Below are positions 17,251 through 25,851 of a DNA stretch of 49,146 nucleotides, one piece after another. The translations under genes were made by a program, and so were the position numbers. Under the pieces are notes generated by a model. The model saw nothing but the letters and a program-made list of their open reading frames with translations. It had not been told where the DNA came from and searched no databases. This DNA comes from an uncultured marine group I thaumarchaeote (GTDB lineage: Archaea > Thermoproteota > Nitrososphaeria > Nitrososphaerales > Nitrosopumilaceae): positions 1 through 49,146 of the forward strand of contig CACLIK010000004.1 of the NCBI GenBank assembly GCA_902606965.1, given 5' to 3'. Each line of letters begins with the position of its first letter. The stretch's first letter is position 1.

Positions 17251-18141
17251 TCAATTAAGATCCATTTTTTTAACTTCTTCTTCAACAAAAGATTCGTGAT
17301 CTCTAATCTTATGCATTCCCTGTAATTTGAAAAGATCATCCATTGAAGCTAATTTTGTCTCCAAGTCGTCAAGACTTTTGATCTTTGACATTTGTTTAAC
17401 AACATCAGATATCGCAGAAAATGCTGCTAACGTAGTTTGATGTGCAAATACAACCATTTTCACTCCACGAGATTTTAATTCATCCAAAGTTACTGTGGGA
17501 AATGCTGTTGGGACAGACATTATTGGTATTTTTCCTTTCCATTTTTTGTAAAATTCGAAAATTTCAGCAGGATCTTTTTTTCGTGCATGAACGAAAATGA
17601 TATCAGCTCCAGCCTTCTCATACGTGTTAGCCCTATCTAACGCTTCTTCCACTCCTAAATCAGCAATCAATGCCTCAGTTCTGGCTATAATTACAAAATT
17701 ACTATCCTTTTTTGCATTTTTTGCAGCTACCAACTTTGCCACAAAATCTTTTTTAGAAATCATTTCTTGTTTTCCATCTTTAAACAAACTATTTTGTTTT
17801 GGAAATGTTTTATCTTCAATACATATACCACCTATGCCAGCGTTTTCAAATTTTTTTACTAAATGAGCCACATTACTAGGTCCACCATAGCCCGTATCAC
17901 AATCCGCAATTACTGGAATGTCACATGCTTCCGCCATGAATGTAACTGCATCTAAAAGTTCAGTCATAGTAAGTATACCAGCATCAGGTAGCGCTCTTGT
18001 TGAAGCTATACCAAAACCACTTGCCCAAATAGCATCAAAACCATTCATTTCTGCAAGTTTTGCAGACATAACATCAAATGCACCACAAACTTTTACAAAT
18101 TGTTTTTCCTGCATTTTCTTCATAAGATCATTTTTAGGCAT
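17251..18141 (-). CDS. pepM: Phosphoenolpyruvate phosphomutase (phosphonate biosynthesis)
   Basis: Converts PEP to phosphonopyruvate, the C-P bond-forming entry step to phosphonates. The diagnostic motif IEDKTFPKQNS (residues 108-118) separates PEP mutase from isocitrate lyase relatives. From memory of the Mytilus enzyme, D58, D85, D87, E114, K120, N122, S123, R159 and H190 all have counterparts here at a constant offset of five: D53, D80, D82, E109, K115, N117, S118, R154, H185. So it should be active. The start at ATG 18141 is decided by a strong Shine-Dalgarno; GTG 18153 lies inside that site. It sits between a sugar epimerase and an aminotransferase. No phosphonopyruvate decarboxylase is visible in the window. 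Confidence 0.93.
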   Translation of the reverse strand: MPKNDLMKKMQEKQFVKVCGAFDVMSAKLAEMNGFDAIWASGFGIASTRALPDAGILTMTELLDAVTFMAEACDIPVIADCDTGYGGPSNVAHLVKKFENAGIGGICIEDKTFPKQNSLFKDGKQEMISKKDFVAKLVAAKNAKKDSNFVIIARTEALIADLGVEEALDRANTYEKAGADIIFVHARKKDPAEIFEFYKKWKGKIPIMSVPTAFPTVTLDELKSRGVKMVVFAHQTTLAAFSAISDVVKQMSKIKSLDDLETKLASMDDLFKLQGMHKIRDHESFVEEEVKKMDLN

Positions 18142-18150
18142 ATGGGAATA

Positions 18151-18159
18151 CACCTCCTT
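18151..18159 (-). promoter_or_regulatory. Strong Shine-Dalgarno site of pepM
   Basis: Read on the minus strand, AAGGAGGTG ends 9 nt before the ATG at 18141. It is nearly fully complementary to the 16S rRNA tail and fixes the start. Most genes around it show no such site. Confidence 0.75.
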
Positions 18160-18205
18160 GATTTTTTTTCATTATAAAAAACATACTACTTTTTGCTTTA
18201 TTTGA

Positions 18206-19117
18206 TTATTTATCAGAATTAATTTCTTTTCTATGCTTTACAACTTTTTTAATTCCTTCATCCAGAGTAATTTTAGGTGAGTAATTAAGAATTTTTTTTG
18301 CTTTATTGATATCAGGAATTCTTTTCATGATTTCTGTTCTATTTCTATTAGATTCTTCAAAAGGGATAAATTTAATCTCACTCTCAGAATTAGTTAAAGA
18401 AATTATTTTCTCAGCTAGTTCTTTAATTGAAATTGGATTACTATCATTTCCAACATTTATGATTTCACCATTAGCTGTTTGTAGTACGCTTTGGAATGCA
18501 TCAACAATATCAGAAACGTAGCAAAATGCTCTAACCTGTGAACCATCACTGTGAATACTGATTAATTTATTTGATATCGCTTTATCAACAAATGCTGGCA
18601 ACACCCATTGTGTATCTTGCATAGCACCATACACGTTAAACAGACGAAATATAGTATATTGTATTCCATAACTCTTGGAATATGATTTTATGTATTCTTC
18701 AGAAGCAAGTTTACTTATTCCGTATGTTGTAATGGGAGTTATTGGATCATTTTCCTTGATGGGAATTTTTGCTGGTTCGCCATAAATCTCTGATGAAGAT
18801 GAAAATATTATTTTTTTAATATTATTAATCCTACAGGCTTCTAAAACATTTTTTGTTCCACCTAGATTGATATTTAGTGTTTGTATAGGATCTTTTTCAA
18901 CATTTACAACTCCAAGTGCAGCAGCAAGATGAATAACAAGATCACAATTTACTATTGAATTTTTCACATTTTCTAAATTTGTGACATCACCCTTGATGAA
19001 GTTTATATCACTCATATTTTTTTTTACATCAAATATGGTTACATCATGTTCTTGTTTTAATTGCATTGCAAGGTAGGAACCGATAAAACCTGAACCACCA
19101 GTTATAATAATTTTCAA
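18206..19117 (-). CDS. UDP-sugar 4-epimerase-like SDR
   Basis: A 303-aa extended SDR. TGGSGFIG spans residues 6-13, IHLAAALGV follows, then SSSSEIYG and catalytic YGISK (Tyr132, Lys136). RLFNVYG, CYVSDIVDAF and INVGNDSNPISI are typical of GalE/UDP-glucuronate epimerase-like enzymes. The start is TTG 19117, directly before the first strand; no ATG is available. It is upstream of pepM on the same strand with 64 nt between them. Likely makes the epimer of a UDP sugar for the glycosyltransferases nearby. Confidence 0.85.
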   Translation of the reverse strand: MKIIITGGSGFIGSYLAMQLKQEHDVTIFDVKKNMSDINFIKGDVTNLENVKNSIVNCDLVIHLAAALGVVNVEKDPIQTLNINLGGTKNVLEACRINNIKKIIFSSSSEIYGEPAKIPIKENDPITPITTYGISKLASEEYIKSYSKSYGIQYTIFRLFNVYGAMQDTQWVLPAFVDKAISNKLISIHSDGSQVRAFCYVSDIVDAFQSVLQTANGEIINVGNDSNPISIKELAEKIISLTNSESEIKFIPFEESNRNRTEIMKRIPDINKAKKILNYSPKITLDEGIKKVVKHRKEINSDK

Positions 19118-19202
19118 ATTATTTTTGATCTCAAATAAGGCTATAAAAGTTGAATGAAACTATAATACGTTTGTTACATACAGTACTGATTGTTTTTTAA
19201 TA

Positions 19203-20381
19203 TTATTTGATCATTTTTTCATATACTTTTAGTATTTTTTTAGCCATTTCCTTTGAATTACATTCGTTGTGAACAAATTCATAACCTTGCATGCCAAGAT
19301 ATTCACATTTTGTTTTATCGTTTAAAAGTTCAATAATCATTCTACTTAATTCTTCAAAATTTTCTGGTTCGATTAAAATTGAATCCTTCTTATCATGTAA
19401 TGTGTATGGTATGCCGTGAGCTTTTGTACTAATAGTTGGTTTCTTGAATGCAAATCCTTCTAGTGGTGTAAGTGGTGATAGCTCCCATCTTGATGGCAGG
19501 ACTAAAAATTTACTTTCATTATATGCAGAAAGCACATCCTCCCTAGGTGGATTATTAATTATTTTAACCATGTCGGCCAAATTCATTTCTTTAATCATAT
19601 GTAACATTTTTTTTTCAAACCCAAAATCGACTCCCATAATAACTAATTTCGTAGTAGAGATTAGAAAATGATTTTTTATCAAATTCATTGCATGTAGTAA
19701 CGTGTCAATTCCTTTGACTTCATGATATCTTCCCAGAAATAAAAAATAATCATCATTTATTCCATATTTCTTTTTAAAACTAACAGATGATTTCATATTT
19801 TCTAAATTTATACCATTTTTAATTATCTCCATTTTACTTTCATTAGTTAATTCAGAAAAAATTTTCTTTTCGTATTCATTTGCTGTTATGATTTTTTTTG
19901 ATTGCTTTATGATGAAATGAATAATAGGTAATTGCATTTTATAGAGAATTTTTGTCCATATTCCTTTATTTTGTAGATCAGGATGAGTTGTCAGACCCCC
20001 TTGATCAGAGATAATCAATGGTATTTTCTTTTTCTTTGCAACCAATGCCGCAATAAATGATTGAAAACTTCTAATCCCTATTGTATGTATAATATCATAT
20101 TCATCATTCATCATATGAAAATACATTCCAGGATTGATAAAGAATAATTTTATTGAAAACCATACGTGTGAACGCTTGATCTTGAAGTTTTGTATGTTTT
20201 CTTCCTTGGGTAATTTTTTATTGAATGTTTTAGAATTATTTGCAAAATCTAAATCTGTTGTGTAAATAGTTACCTCATGTTCTGCGTTGGATAATTCTCT
20301 TGCTAAGTCTACACCTAAAAATAAAATACCACCAAATTGTGTTGCTGGTAGTGATGCGGGACAAACTATTCCTATCTTCAT
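19203..20381 (-). CDS. Glycosyltransferase family 4 (group 1)
   Basis: A 392-aa GT-B enzyme. The N-terminus has the glycine-rich acceptor loop (PATQFGGILFLGVDLAREL), then IHTIGIRSFQSF. The donor domain has FLFLGRYHEVKGIDTLLHA near residue 212 and KFLVLPSRWELSPLTPLEGFAFKKP near 288, with the EX7E motif altered at its first acid but Glu present in LEGFAF. It ends with SKEMAKKILKVYEKM. No membrane segment. ATG start. It lies between a sulfatase-fold membrane protein and the epimerase. Sugar unknown. Confidence 0.87.
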   Translation of the reverse strand: MKIGIVCPASLPATQFGGILFLGVDLARELSNAEHEVTIYTTDLDFANNSKTFNKKLPKEENIQNFKIKRSHVWFSIKLFFINPGMYFHMMNDEYDIIHTIGIRSFQSFIAALVAKKKKIPLIISDQGGLTTHPDLQNKGIWTKILYKMQLPIIHFIIKQSKKIITANEYEKKIFSELTNESKMEIIKNGINLENMKSSVSFKKKYGINDDYFLFLGRYHEVKGIDTLLHAMNLIKNHFLISTTKLVIMGVDFGFEKKMLHMIKEMNLADMVKIINNPPREDVLSAYNESKFLVLPSRWELSPLTPLEGFAFKKPTISTKAHGIPYTLHDKKDSILIEPENFEELSRMIIELLNDKTKCEYLGMQGYEFVHNECNSKEMAKKILKVYEKMIK

Positions 20382-20506
20382 AGAAATTCTCTCAAATTAT
20401 ACTTTTTAGACTATGCTACTGAATCAGTTTGAAATGGTGACGGAAAAATGTTAACAGTCACCAAACGTTGATAAATCTGTTCTAGATCAGTTTTCCTTTA
20501 ATTTTC

Positions 20507-22141
20507 CTAGGTTCCCTCTTGAAGAATGAGACTAGTTACATCCTCAAACCAAAATGGTTTTTTTACAGATAAACCCCAATATGCTCGATCTTCCAGTATT
20601 TCGTAATTACTTCCATAGTACGCATTAAAAACAGTTCGAAATGTGTTCACATTAGTTCGATCATCAGTTAACATTTTTCTATGTTTTTCATCAGGAAAAT
20701 AGATTGCACTTAGATTGGATAATTTCTGAAAGACATTATCGTTTGTAGGATCCTCTATGTTAACACCAAAAGCAGAACCATGATCACTTTGAATAATTAT
20801 AATAGGATTTTTTTCTTTCTCAATGATTCTATCAATAAACTCTAATGATTTCTTATTTGCAAATTGTACTTGATACATAAATTGTGTTTTAATATCCCAG
20901 CTACTATCTGTAAATTCAGGATGATTCATAGCAATCAAGGGCTTTCCTGGAGTTACTGGTTCTCCATTAGGACCAAAAATCAATGGATAGTGTGGCAGCA
21001 TGATATGTGACCAAACAAATACAGGCTCTTCAAAATAATCACTTATTTTTGGTAATTCTTCAAAATCACATAGTATAATCTGTCTTTGTTGTTCCTCAGC
21101 CCATCTTTCTATGAAATATCCTATCATGCTAGTATTTCCTACTGCATCAAGCAATCTATTATCCATCAGATGAATACTTTTGTAACATGGAGAGAGATCC
21201 ACTAAAGGTAACTCATAAAGATATATTGTAGCCGTACCTAGCTTAACAGTTTTGTATCCCATAGACTTAAAATTTTTTATTACTTGATTATCTGGGTATA
21301 AACCATAATCTTTTCCTACTATTGGATTATAGTCTATTGAATCTTCTCCAAGATCATCAGCTAAAAAGTTTATGTAATCCATATTCATGGTAGAGACAAT
21401 TGACACACCACTAAAAGAATAATTTGCATAACTATTTTCTGCAATATGGAATCCTTTCTGTTCAAGGGCATTTGTAAATTCACTATTATCAAAATTCACA
21501 TATTCTTTGAGTACATCATTACGAGGATAACCATCTAAAATTATGAAATAAACATTGGGAAGTGAGTCATTTTCAGAAATTGAGAATGAATGATCTTCAA
21601 AATAAGAAGAGAAATCTATTTTTTCATTAGAGAAAAAGTCAAAGTACCAAGATGTGTTTCGTTCAATTAAACATTCATTACATGCAAATGTTTCAATTCC
21701 AACCATCACCAAAATGACAGATATGAAGACGATTGATACTGTATTTACAATTGATGTAGCATTATCAAGTGTTCTTTTAGTTTTAATGATTAAAAATGAA
21801 CCAAGTCCAAATAATATGATAAAGACAGGAAGTAGTATTTTATTACTACCCAAATCTATGTTGCCTACATCAACCTGATCCAGCACATTATAGGTATGAC
21901 CAAATGAGAAGAATACTATGAAAGCTAGTGATACAATAAGTGCTGCCTTTTTTGTATTTTTCAAAATATATTTTAGACATAAGAATAATAGTGTAGCACT
22001 TCCTACAATTAATAGAGTTGGGAGTATGAATTCTTCAAGCTTAATCAAACCAATATTTACAGAATAAATTGCTACTATTGGAAAAAATGCAATTAAAAAT
22101 GGATGAAAAATTTTTGGGTTTTTCTTTAACTCCACACTCAT
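20507..22141 (-). CDS. Membrane sulfatase/phosphotransferase-fold protein (LtaS/EptA-like superfamily)
   Basis: Start taken at ATG 22141; a TTG at 22183 would add a charged stretch before the first helix. About five membrane helices in residues 10-150 are followed by an extracytoplasmic alkaline-phosphatase-fold domain. Metal and nucleophile marks are YFIILDGYPRND, then NYSFSGVSIVSTMNMDYIN, where relatives have a Thr in YxxT and this one has Ser, WSHIMLPHYPLIFGPNG and IIQSDHGSAFG. The superfamily includes sulfatases and enzymes that move phosphoglycerol or phosphoethanolamine to glycans; helices plus domain favour a transferase or surface hydrolase. In a locus with PepM it could move a phosphonate group, but that is speculation. 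Confidence 0.72.
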   Translation of the reverse strand: MSVELKKNPKIFHPFLIAFFPIVAIYSVNIGLIKLEEFILPTLLIVGSATLLFLCLKYILKNTKKAALIVSLAFIVFFSFGHTYNVLDQVDVGNIDLGSNKILLPVFIILFGLGSFLIIKTKRTLDNATSIVNTVSIVFISVILVMVGIETFACNECLIERNTSWYFDFFSNEKIDFSSYFEDHSFSISENDSLPNVYFIILDGYPRNDVLKEYVNFDNSEFTNALEQKGFHIAENSYANYSFSGVSIVSTMNMDYINFLADDLGEDSIDYNPIVGKDYGLYPDNQVIKNFKSMGYKTVKLGTATIYLYELPLVDLSPCYKSIHLMDNRLLDAVGNTSMIGYFIERWAEEQQRQIILCDFEELPKISDYFEEPVFVWSHIMLPHYPLIFGPNGEPVTPGKPLIAMNHPEFTDSSWDIKTQFMYQVQFANKKSLEFIDRIIEKEKNPIIIIQSDHGSAFGVNIEDPTNDNVFQKLSNLSAIYFPDEKHRKMLTDDRTNVNTFRTVFNAYYGSNYEILEDRAYWGLSVKKPFWFEDVTSLILQEGT

Positions 22142-22227
22142 AATAATTTTCAAAAAAGCTTCTTTAAGTCTCTTGTTTAACAAAAATTAGTATCCGCCAT
22201 AAAATTAATCATTTAAACCGTTAAAGA

Positions 22228-22237
22228 TTATATATAC
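22228..22237 (+). promoter_or_regulatory. TATA-like box for the small membrane protein gene
   Basis: TTATATATAC is centred about 25 nt before the TTG at 22257, ideal for a leaderless transcript. The near-palindromic box could also act leftward for the sulfatase-fold gene. Confidence 0.55.
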
Positions 22238-22256
22238 ACAAAATAACTTTTTCACG

Positions 22257-22445
22257 TTGAGTTTTGAGCATATTTTAATTTATAATATTTTACTTGCTTT
22301 CTCTCTTTCAAAAACTAGTGGATACATTGATCCGGCAAGCATTAGTGTGATTATTGCCATGATTGTTGGTGTGCTAGTAGGAGCTGGAATGACTTTGAGA
22401 GTTTATTGGTTAAAAATTAAACATAAATTATTTAGTAAAAAATAG
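22257..22445 (+). CDS. Small single-helix membrane protein with YIDP motif (62 aa)
   Basis: A signal-like hydrophobic N-terminus runs to SKTSG, followed by YIDPAS, a hydrophobic segment IIAMIVGVLVGAG, and the basic exit MTLRVYWLKIKHKLFSKK. The same module (YIDPxS, membrane segment, MTLxxYWxxIKxK) forms the N-terminus of the CDP-glycerol-type transferase at 1120. Short proteins with this motif are found beside polysaccharide genes in many genomes, with no function I know of. The TTG start is supported by a TATA-like box at the right distance. It lies on the plus strand between two minus-strand genes, so it is its own transcription unit. Confidence 0.7.
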   Translation: MSFEHILIYNILLAFSLSKTSGYIDPASISVIIAMIVGVLVGAGMTLRVYWLKIKHKLFSKK

Positions 22446-22455
22446 ACACACAAAC

Positions 22456-23136
22456 CTACACTGATTTTTTATCAATTTCTATTACTGTCTGGGTCTCGCA
22501 AAAATTTTCCCACTTACCACGAGGGAGTCGACCACTTTTTTGGGATCGTATAACAAATTCATCATTTTTTAATCCTGCTTTGAGTAAGTTTTCTTTTAAT
22601 TCAATTACAGAGCAATCATTAAAGTAACAATGTTCCCCCTCATGCCATTTCATTCTATGTTTTTTTAAATCTGGGAAATAACCCATTTGCGTATTTATAT
22701 AAGCAAACTTTTTTGTGCACTTTACTATATTAGAAATAAATCCTTGAATATTATATACATGGTCAAGTACCGCATGTGAAAAAACTAAATCGAATTTTTG
22801 ATTGATGTCCATCGTGATAAAATCTCCGGCAATAAATTTAAACTGTGAATTTTTTTTACAATATTCTATATTTTCCTGCGAAAAATCAATTCCAGTATAT
22901 GACTTATTTGTAAATAACTCCTTTTCTCTTATTGGATATATCCCAGTTCCACATCCAACTTCTAGTATTTGTGTTACGGATTTTTCTTTGAAATATTTTA
23001 TAAAATCTTCATGTAATAAATTATTTCCATCATGCATATCTTCATACCAATCATTATTGGCTTTTTTCCATTCATCATTTCCATATTTTGATTTTCCAGC
23101 AATTTTTGTTTTTATTTTATTTTTAAATGTGCGCAT
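22456..23136 (-). CDS. Class I SAM-dependent methyltransferase
   Basis: Methyltransferase of about 226 aa from ATG 23136; TTG 23157 would add seven residues. Motif I is ILEVGCGTGIYPI, followed by YTGIDFSQENIEYC, AGDFITMDINQKFDLVFSHAVLDH and a C-terminal half rich in charged residues with HEGEHCYFND. Glycine-rich loop and acidic ribose-binding residue are intact. It lies 57 nt after a GT2 gene on the same strand. Probably methylates a sugar or aglycone in the glycan; nothing in the sequence gives the acceptor. Confidence 0.75.
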   Translation of the reverse strand: MRTFKNKIKTKIAGKSKYGNDEWKKANNDWYEDMHDGNNLLHEDFIKYFKEKSVTQILEVGCGTGIYPIREKELFTNKSYTGIDFSQENIEYCKKNSQFKFIAGDFITMDINQKFDLVFSHAVLDHVYNIQGFISNIVKCTKKFAYINTQMGYFPDLKKHRMKWHEGEHCYFNDCSVIELKENLLKAGLKNDEFVIRSQKSGRLPRGKWENFCETQTVIEIDKKSV

Positions 23137-23193
23137 AATCGCTTTTGTATCTTTCAATTTTCTATATGGAGAAATTATTCCTTTATTATTAAA

Positions 23194-24195
23194 TTATTTC
23201 TTAGATTCATCAATGGATTTAGTAATAATTAGTTTGTAAAGTATATCATCGGCATCTTTATCTGAATTCTTTAGCTTGTCAAAGAAGGTTTTGATCAAAA
23301 GTTTGTCAGTATTAAATAATGTACCACTTTCTTTGATTTTTGATAAAAGATGTGAAATTGCTTGTTTTTTACCATCGTTGTGTTGAAAGTTTTTCGCTGA
23401 AAATTTTATGAAATTGATTGCTCTGTATGTGGAGATTAAACCATAATTTACATCCAAGTTTGTTTTTTGTTTTATAATTTCAATCGTATCAGAATGCTCC
23501 TTGAATTCATCCTCGATCTTCACTTTTCCATGAAAACGACCCTTTGTAAGATCCCAGGTTATCTGTGGATACGGATTAAACATGATATTATCTCTCTTAC
23601 ATGATTCTTCAAAAGAAAAGATCTCATCTGCATTAATTGGGAATTCCTCTAAAAATTTATTCGAGTTATTTTTTATATCATCAATACGGTAAATTATTGA
23701 TTGGATTGGTCCAAACGGAAGTAAACCACGATTAAGACAATTTGAAGCAAATTTTTTTGAAGAACATTTTATTATTTTGTCAAAATATGATTTTTTTACA
23801 TATTGTTGGCTTTTTTCCTTTTTTAATAGGGATGAAACACACATTGAAATTGTCTCATCAGAATCTAAATTTTGTAGTACTTCATGAATATTATTTTCCT
23901 CATTGATCAAATCATTAGAAAATAAAAAAATCAAATACTTACTTTGAGTTTTTTCAATAACAATATTCCAATTTTGAATTCGACCAAGATTTGTTTCATT
24001 TTGAATAAGACGTATATTTGTAAATTCTTTCTTCATATCATTAACAATATCAATAGAATCATCAGTAGATTTGTTATCAGCTATTAAAATTTCATAATCA
24101 TTTCTTGGTACTTTAATCCATTTACAAGATTCAATAGATCTTTTTAGATTTTCGCCCCCATTATAATTTGGAATTGCTACTGTTAATTTCATCAT
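23194..24195 (-). CDS. Glycosyltransferase family 2
   Basis: A 333-aa inverting GT-A enzyme. It begins LTVAIPNYNGGENLKRSIES, has LIADNKSTDDSIDIV near residue 35, NLGRIQNWN near 70, and FLFSNDLINEENNI near 93 as the metal-site region (one Asp, no full DxD). The C-terminal half contains the HG and DE residues of an acceptor site. Two ATGs in a row at the start (24195, 24192). Its start lies 3 nt after the stop of the nucleotidyltransferase-kinase fusion upstream, so the two are coupled. Confidence 0.82.
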   Translation of the reverse strand: MMKLTVAIPNYNGGENLKRSIESCKWIKVPRNDYEILIADNKSTDDSIDIVNDMKKEFTNIRLIQNETNLGRIQNWNIVIEKTQSKYLIFLFSNDLINEENNIHEVLQNLDSDETISMCVSSLLKKEKSQQYVKKSYFDKIIKCSSKKFASNCLNRGLLPFGPIQSIIYRIDDIKNNSNKFLEEFPINADEIFSFEESCKRDNIMFNPYPQITWDLTKGRFHGKVKIEDEFKEHSDTIEIIKQKTNLDVNYGLISTYRAINFIKFSAKNFQHNDGKKQAISHLLSKIKESGTLFNTDKLLIKTFFDKLKNSDKDADDILYKLIITKSIDESKK

Positions 24196-24198
24196 GCG

Positions 24199-25851
24199 TT
24201 ACTCATCACTAGTATCTAATACTTCATTTAACCGTTGGATTCCAATACTATAGAATGCTAATTGGCGTTCAAAATGATCCTTGTGTAATGGTAACATTGA
24301 GATGAATAGCAATCCCTCAATTAGCTTTATTTTATTTAAATTCCATCGACTTTGAATTAATTCATCTAGGTATCTACAAATCTGTTGATGGTTTTTTGGT
24401 TCAAAAACTTTCATAGACACATGATTATTTTCAATTAATGATGCAGTGTACAAACCATTAACAATTGTGTCAAATCCACCTACTAGAGAATGACGCAATT
24501 TTGCCACATCATATTTCACATCACCAAACATAGTACTGCCCCATTTACCTCTAGGATCAATTAATTTGAAATCTTTACTTTTAAAATCACAAAAAACATT
24601 TGAGAAACATAAATCACCATGTATCAAGCAATTATCGTCTTCATGATGCAGATCATGTATTCGTAATTCAATATCTTCCTTAATCGCTGGCCAATTGCGA
24701 TATTTTTTTCCATTAATTAACAGAACATCTGTCGTTAATATTTTGTTAAATAATTCATTTGAATCAGTTAATTGATTTAATCGTTCTTCTGTTTTTGTTT
24801 TGTAAATAAGATCATAATCATCAACAGTAACTATTCCAGAATGTTTTTTGAATTGATTTAAAATTTCAAATAGTTCATCTAACACTTCCATCCAAAGTTT
24901 TGTGGAGAAATCACTGTATAACCAGAGTTCAGCTAATGTTGGGTATTTGATATATTCAAGTTTTAGAAATGGGTTTTTTGATTGATCAGTATCTATAATC
25001 TTGGGTGTTAGTCTAGATAAACTATCAGGAATTTTTAGGTACCATTCAATTTCATTAATTAATTTTGTAATATTTTGACTTGTTTTAGTAACAATCTTAG
25101 ATTCACGATCAAATTTTAATGAATTAAAATATCTAGCCTTTAGAAACATCTGTTTAGACACAAAATAATTTTCTACATGACCAGCATCATACCACTCATT
25201 GCATATTTCTGTTGAAATTGTTTTTTTCTTTTTGTATTTTTTAATTAAATCACTAATTTCTATGCGTTCCTGTCCATTAAATTCTGTACGTCTATGTTTC
25301 AATGATTCTAGATCATCAAAGTAGTACACACCAACTAATGCATATTGTTCATTAGTTTTCTGCAAATCTTTTTCTTTATCAAAAATTAAGTCTAATTTTC
25401 CATCCTTAGATGTTACTACACACCAGTTTGCCGGTCTTTCAAAATTATCTGACATTAGGACAAAACTATTATTGTTTTGAATAAGATTAGAAAGGTCATT
25501 TTCGACAAGTGTGTCACCTAAAATTACAAGAAGTTGTTGTTCTTCTATTTTCTCAATTGCAGTTAAAATTGAATTTCCAGGAGGTTTTTCAAAATCAGTA
25601 GTTATGAAATTTACCTTTATTTGATCCTCATATTGTTCTGAAATAATTTTTTCCAAGATTTCTTTTTTGAAACCGGTTGTTATTGATATTTTTTTGAATC
25701 CATCCTTCAATAATTTATCAATAATTCTAAAAATAGCAGGTTTTCCGTGTAACGGAATTAATCCAGATGGAATACTTCCAAAAATACTTTCTAATTCTTT
25801 TTCAATTTTACCTGCACTTAATATCAGTACATGAATGTTATCGTAATTCAA
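24199..25851 (-). CDS. Bifunctional nucleotidyltransferase-like / choline-kinase-like (APH) fusion
   Basis: A 550-aa fusion. Residues 1-235 have a sugar-nucleotidyltransferase fold: VLILSAG, PSGLIPLHGKPAIFRII, VILGDTLVEND (Asp113) and WYDAGHVENYF. The usual GxGxR loop after the first strand is missing, so this half may be degenerate or specialised. Residues 260-550 are an aminoglycoside/choline-kinase fold: Brenner motif HGDLCFSN (His411, Asp413, Asn418) and the metal Asp432 in IDPRG. The order matches LicC-LicA fusions that make CDP-choline, so a nucleotide-activated small alcohol or sugar phosphate is a fair guess. TTG start overlaps the upstream stop (TTGA), with GAAAGG just upstream as a weak ribosome site. 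Confidence 0.75.
   Translation of the reverse strand: MNYDNIHVLILSAGKIEKELESIFGSIPSGLIPLHGKPAIFRIIDKLLKDGFKKISITTGFKKEILEKIISEQYEDQIKVNFITTDFEKPPGNSILTAIEKIEEQQLLVILGDTLVENDLSNLIQNNNSFVLMSDNFERPANWCVVTSKDGKLDLIFDKEKDLQKTNEQYALVGVYYFDDLESLKHRRTEFNGQERIEISDLIKKYKKKKTISTEICNEWYDAGHVENYFVSKQMFLKARYFNSLKFDRESKIVTKTSQNITKLINEIEWYLKIPDSLSRLTPKIIDTDQSKNPFLKLEYIKYPTLAELWLYSDFSTKLWMEVLDELFEILNQFKKHSGIVTVDDYDLIYKTKTEERLNQLTDSNELFNKILTTDVLLINGKKYRNWPAIKEDIELRIHDLHHEDDNCLIHGDLCFSNVFCDFKSKDFKLIDPRGKWGSTMFGDVKYDVAKLRHSLVGGFDTIVNGLYTASLIENNHVSMKVFEPKNHQQICRYLDELIQSRWNLNKIKLIEGLLFISMLPLHKDHFERQLAFYSIGIQRLNEVLDTSDE

Noticed and set aside
17226-17339. N-terminal extension of the second DegT aminotransferase into pepM
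   Set aside because: The extra residues are antisense-free but encoded by the end of pepM in another frame, match no family member, and a clean ATG exists at 17225.
17251-18141. Isocitrate or methylisocitrate lyase as the identity of the pepM gene
   Set aside because: Those enzymes carry a KKCGH-type catalytic loop; this protein has EDKTFPKQNS, the PEP mutase signature.
22802-23239. 145-aa frame on the plus strand over the methyltransferase and GT2 genes
   Set aside because: Antisense shadow; the minus-strand methyltransferase motifs are clear and the frame bridges two genes.
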